DNA of 5,789 nt from Thermococcus sp. (lineage in GTDB: Archaea > Methanobacteriota_B > Thermococci > Thermococcales > Thermococcaceae), in the NCBI GenBank assembly GCA_027065835.1, contig JAMONK010000231.1:1-5789 (forward strand), read 5' to 3'. The notes below the pieces were generated by a model that was given only the letters and a program-made list of their open reading frames with translations, was not told the DNA's origin and searched no databases. Shown piece after piece: positions 4,945-5,789 of the stretch. The position numbers and the translations under genes are program-made. Within the stretch, counting starts at the first letter, position 1. Each line of letters starts with the position of its first letter.

Positions 4945-5778
4945 ATGGTTTCACTTGACTATCTCCTTGGATTCCTACGTGAGGATGCCCCCTTCGGCGA
5001 CGTCACGAGCGAGGCGGTGGTTCCGGAGGGAATCAATGCTAAGGCGGTGATCATAGCCAAGCAGGAGGGGGTTATAGCGGGCGTTGAGGAGGCTAAAGCC
5101 CTGTTCGAACACTTCGGGGTTAAAGTTGAGGTTAGAAAACATGACGGGGAGAGGGTGAGGAAGGGAGATGCCATCCTTGAGCTTGAAGGGGACGCACGCT
5201 CCATACTCCTCGTCGAGAGAACCGCTTTGAACGTCATGGGCAGGATGAGCGGCATCGCGACCGAGGTCAGAAGGCTGGTCGATAAGGTTAGGGCCGTGAA
5301 TCCCAAGGTTCGCGTTGCCGGAACTAGGAAGACCCTCCTCAAGCAGATAGACAAGAGAGCGATACTCATCGGCGGCGGCGAGCCGCACCGCTTCTCGCTG
5401 AGCGACGCGATACTCATAAAGGACAACCACCTTGTCCTCGTACCTTTAGAGGAGGCAATAAAACGCGCTAAAGCCTTCAGCGTTTACAAGATCGTCGAGG
5501 TCGAGGTCGAGACCCTTGAGGATGCTCTAAAAGCGGCAAAAGCTGGAGCCGACGTTGTGATGCTCGACAACATGACCCCCGAGGAGATAGCCGGGACGAT
5601 AGAGGCCCTAAATAGCGAGGGCCTGCGCGATAGGGTGAAGATCGAGGTTTCGGGCGGGATAATCCCGGAGAACATCGAGGAGTACGCGGCCCTGGACGTG
5701 GACGTTATAAGCCTCGGCTACCTCACGCACTCAGTCAGGAACTTCGACGTCAGCCTCGAGATAATCGGAAAGCTTTGA
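4945..5778 (+). CDS. nadC: Nicotinate-nucleotide pyrophosphorylase (quinolinate phosphoribosyltransferase) NadC
   Basis: NadC converts quinolinate and PRPP to nicotinate mononucleotide, CO2 and PPi, completing the route begun by NadB and NadA. The 277-residue length is normal for the family, which usually forms dimers or hexamers in the cytosol. The order is an N-terminal open-faced sandwich (about 1-105), with FGDVTSE at 17-23, then an alpha/beta barrel. Motifs are ERTALNVMGRMSGIAT (91-106), GTRKT (126-130; Arg128 and Lys129 expected to bind quinolinate), GGGEPHR (143-149), LIKDNH (157-162), VEVEVE (184-189), MLDNM (206-210) and EVSGGI (234-239). Compared with common NadC sequences, TRKTxPG is TRKTLLK, the link to the GGG motif is about two residues shorter, and GGGxNHR is GGGEPHR. 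The gene has its own promoter and is divergent from the NDP-sugar synthase. The window ends 11 bp after its stop codon, so downstream partners are not visible. Confidence 0.95.
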   Translation: MVSLDYLLGFLREDAPFGDVTSEAVVPEGINAKAVIIAKQEGVIAGVEEAKALFEHFGVKVEVRKHDGERVRKGDAILELEGDARSILLVERTALNVMGRMSGIATEVRRLVDKVRAVNPKVRVAGTRKTLLKQIDKRAILIGGGEPHRFSLSDAILIKDNHLVLVPLEEAIKRAKAFSVYKIVEVEVETLEDALKAAKAGADVVMLDNMTPEEIAGTIEALNSEGLRDRVKIEVSGGIIPENIEEYAALDVDVISLGYLTHSVRNFDVSLEIIGKL

Positions 5779-5789
5779 ACGGAAGGTTT

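Noticed and set aside
5494..5511. Three tandem GTCGAG hexamers in nadC.
   Set aside because: They encode the Val-Glu barrel strand conserved in NadC (EVEV-type), so protein constraint explains them better than repeat expansion.

Overview
The window looks like a piece of a Thermococcus- or Pyrococcus-type (Thermococcales) archaeal chromosome. The evidence is purine-rich GGTGA-type ribosome binding sites exactly 4 nt from the start codons, A-rich BRE/TATA-like boxes about 36-41 nt upstream of the starts, short leaders, Lys/Glu/Arg-rich proteins, tight spacing, and a short quinolinate synthase whose key residues line up with the Pyrococcus horikoshii enzyme at a constant offset of +3. The species cannot be named from the sequence.

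Layout, left to right: (1) the 3' part of a gene for a PEP-synthase/pyruvate-phosphate-dikinase-like protein, cut by the left edge; (2) nadB, L-aspartate oxidase; (3) nadA, quinolinate synthase; (4) on the minus strand, convergent to nadA, an NDP-sugar synthase (sugar-1-phosphate nucleotidylyltransferase) with a left-handed beta-helix tail; (5) nadC, nicotinate-nucleotide pyrophosphorylase, on the plus strand and divergent from gene 4. Coding density is high. The gaps are 75, 61, 32 and 117 bp, so no stretch over 300 bp lacks a gene. No RNA gene, mobile element or CRISPR array was seen.

nadB, nadA and nadC together make the complete de novo route from L-aspartate to nicotinate mononucleotide: aspartate to iminoaspartate (NadB), iminoaspartate plus dihydroxyacetone phosphate to quinolinate (NadA, [4Fe-4S]), and quinolinate plus PRPP to NaMN, CO2 and PPi (NadC). 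The later steps (NaMN adenylylation and NAD synthetase) are not in this window. Each nad gene appears to have its own promoter-like box, so this is a cluster of separately started genes rather than one operon. nadB and nadA have notably similar promoter and leader sequences.

Most of the window is ordinary metabolism. The least understood gene is the first: a stand-alone ATP-grasp plus phosphohistidine-domain protein whose glycine-rich signatures are altered, and which ends in a helical domain instead of the PEP-binding barrel. Its phosphate acceptor is unknown. Smaller points of interest are a four-codon ORF overlapping the nadB start, a possible hairpin over the nadA ribosome binding site, a hairpin plus T-tract at the nadA stop, and changed active-site loops in NadC and the NDP-sugar synthase.
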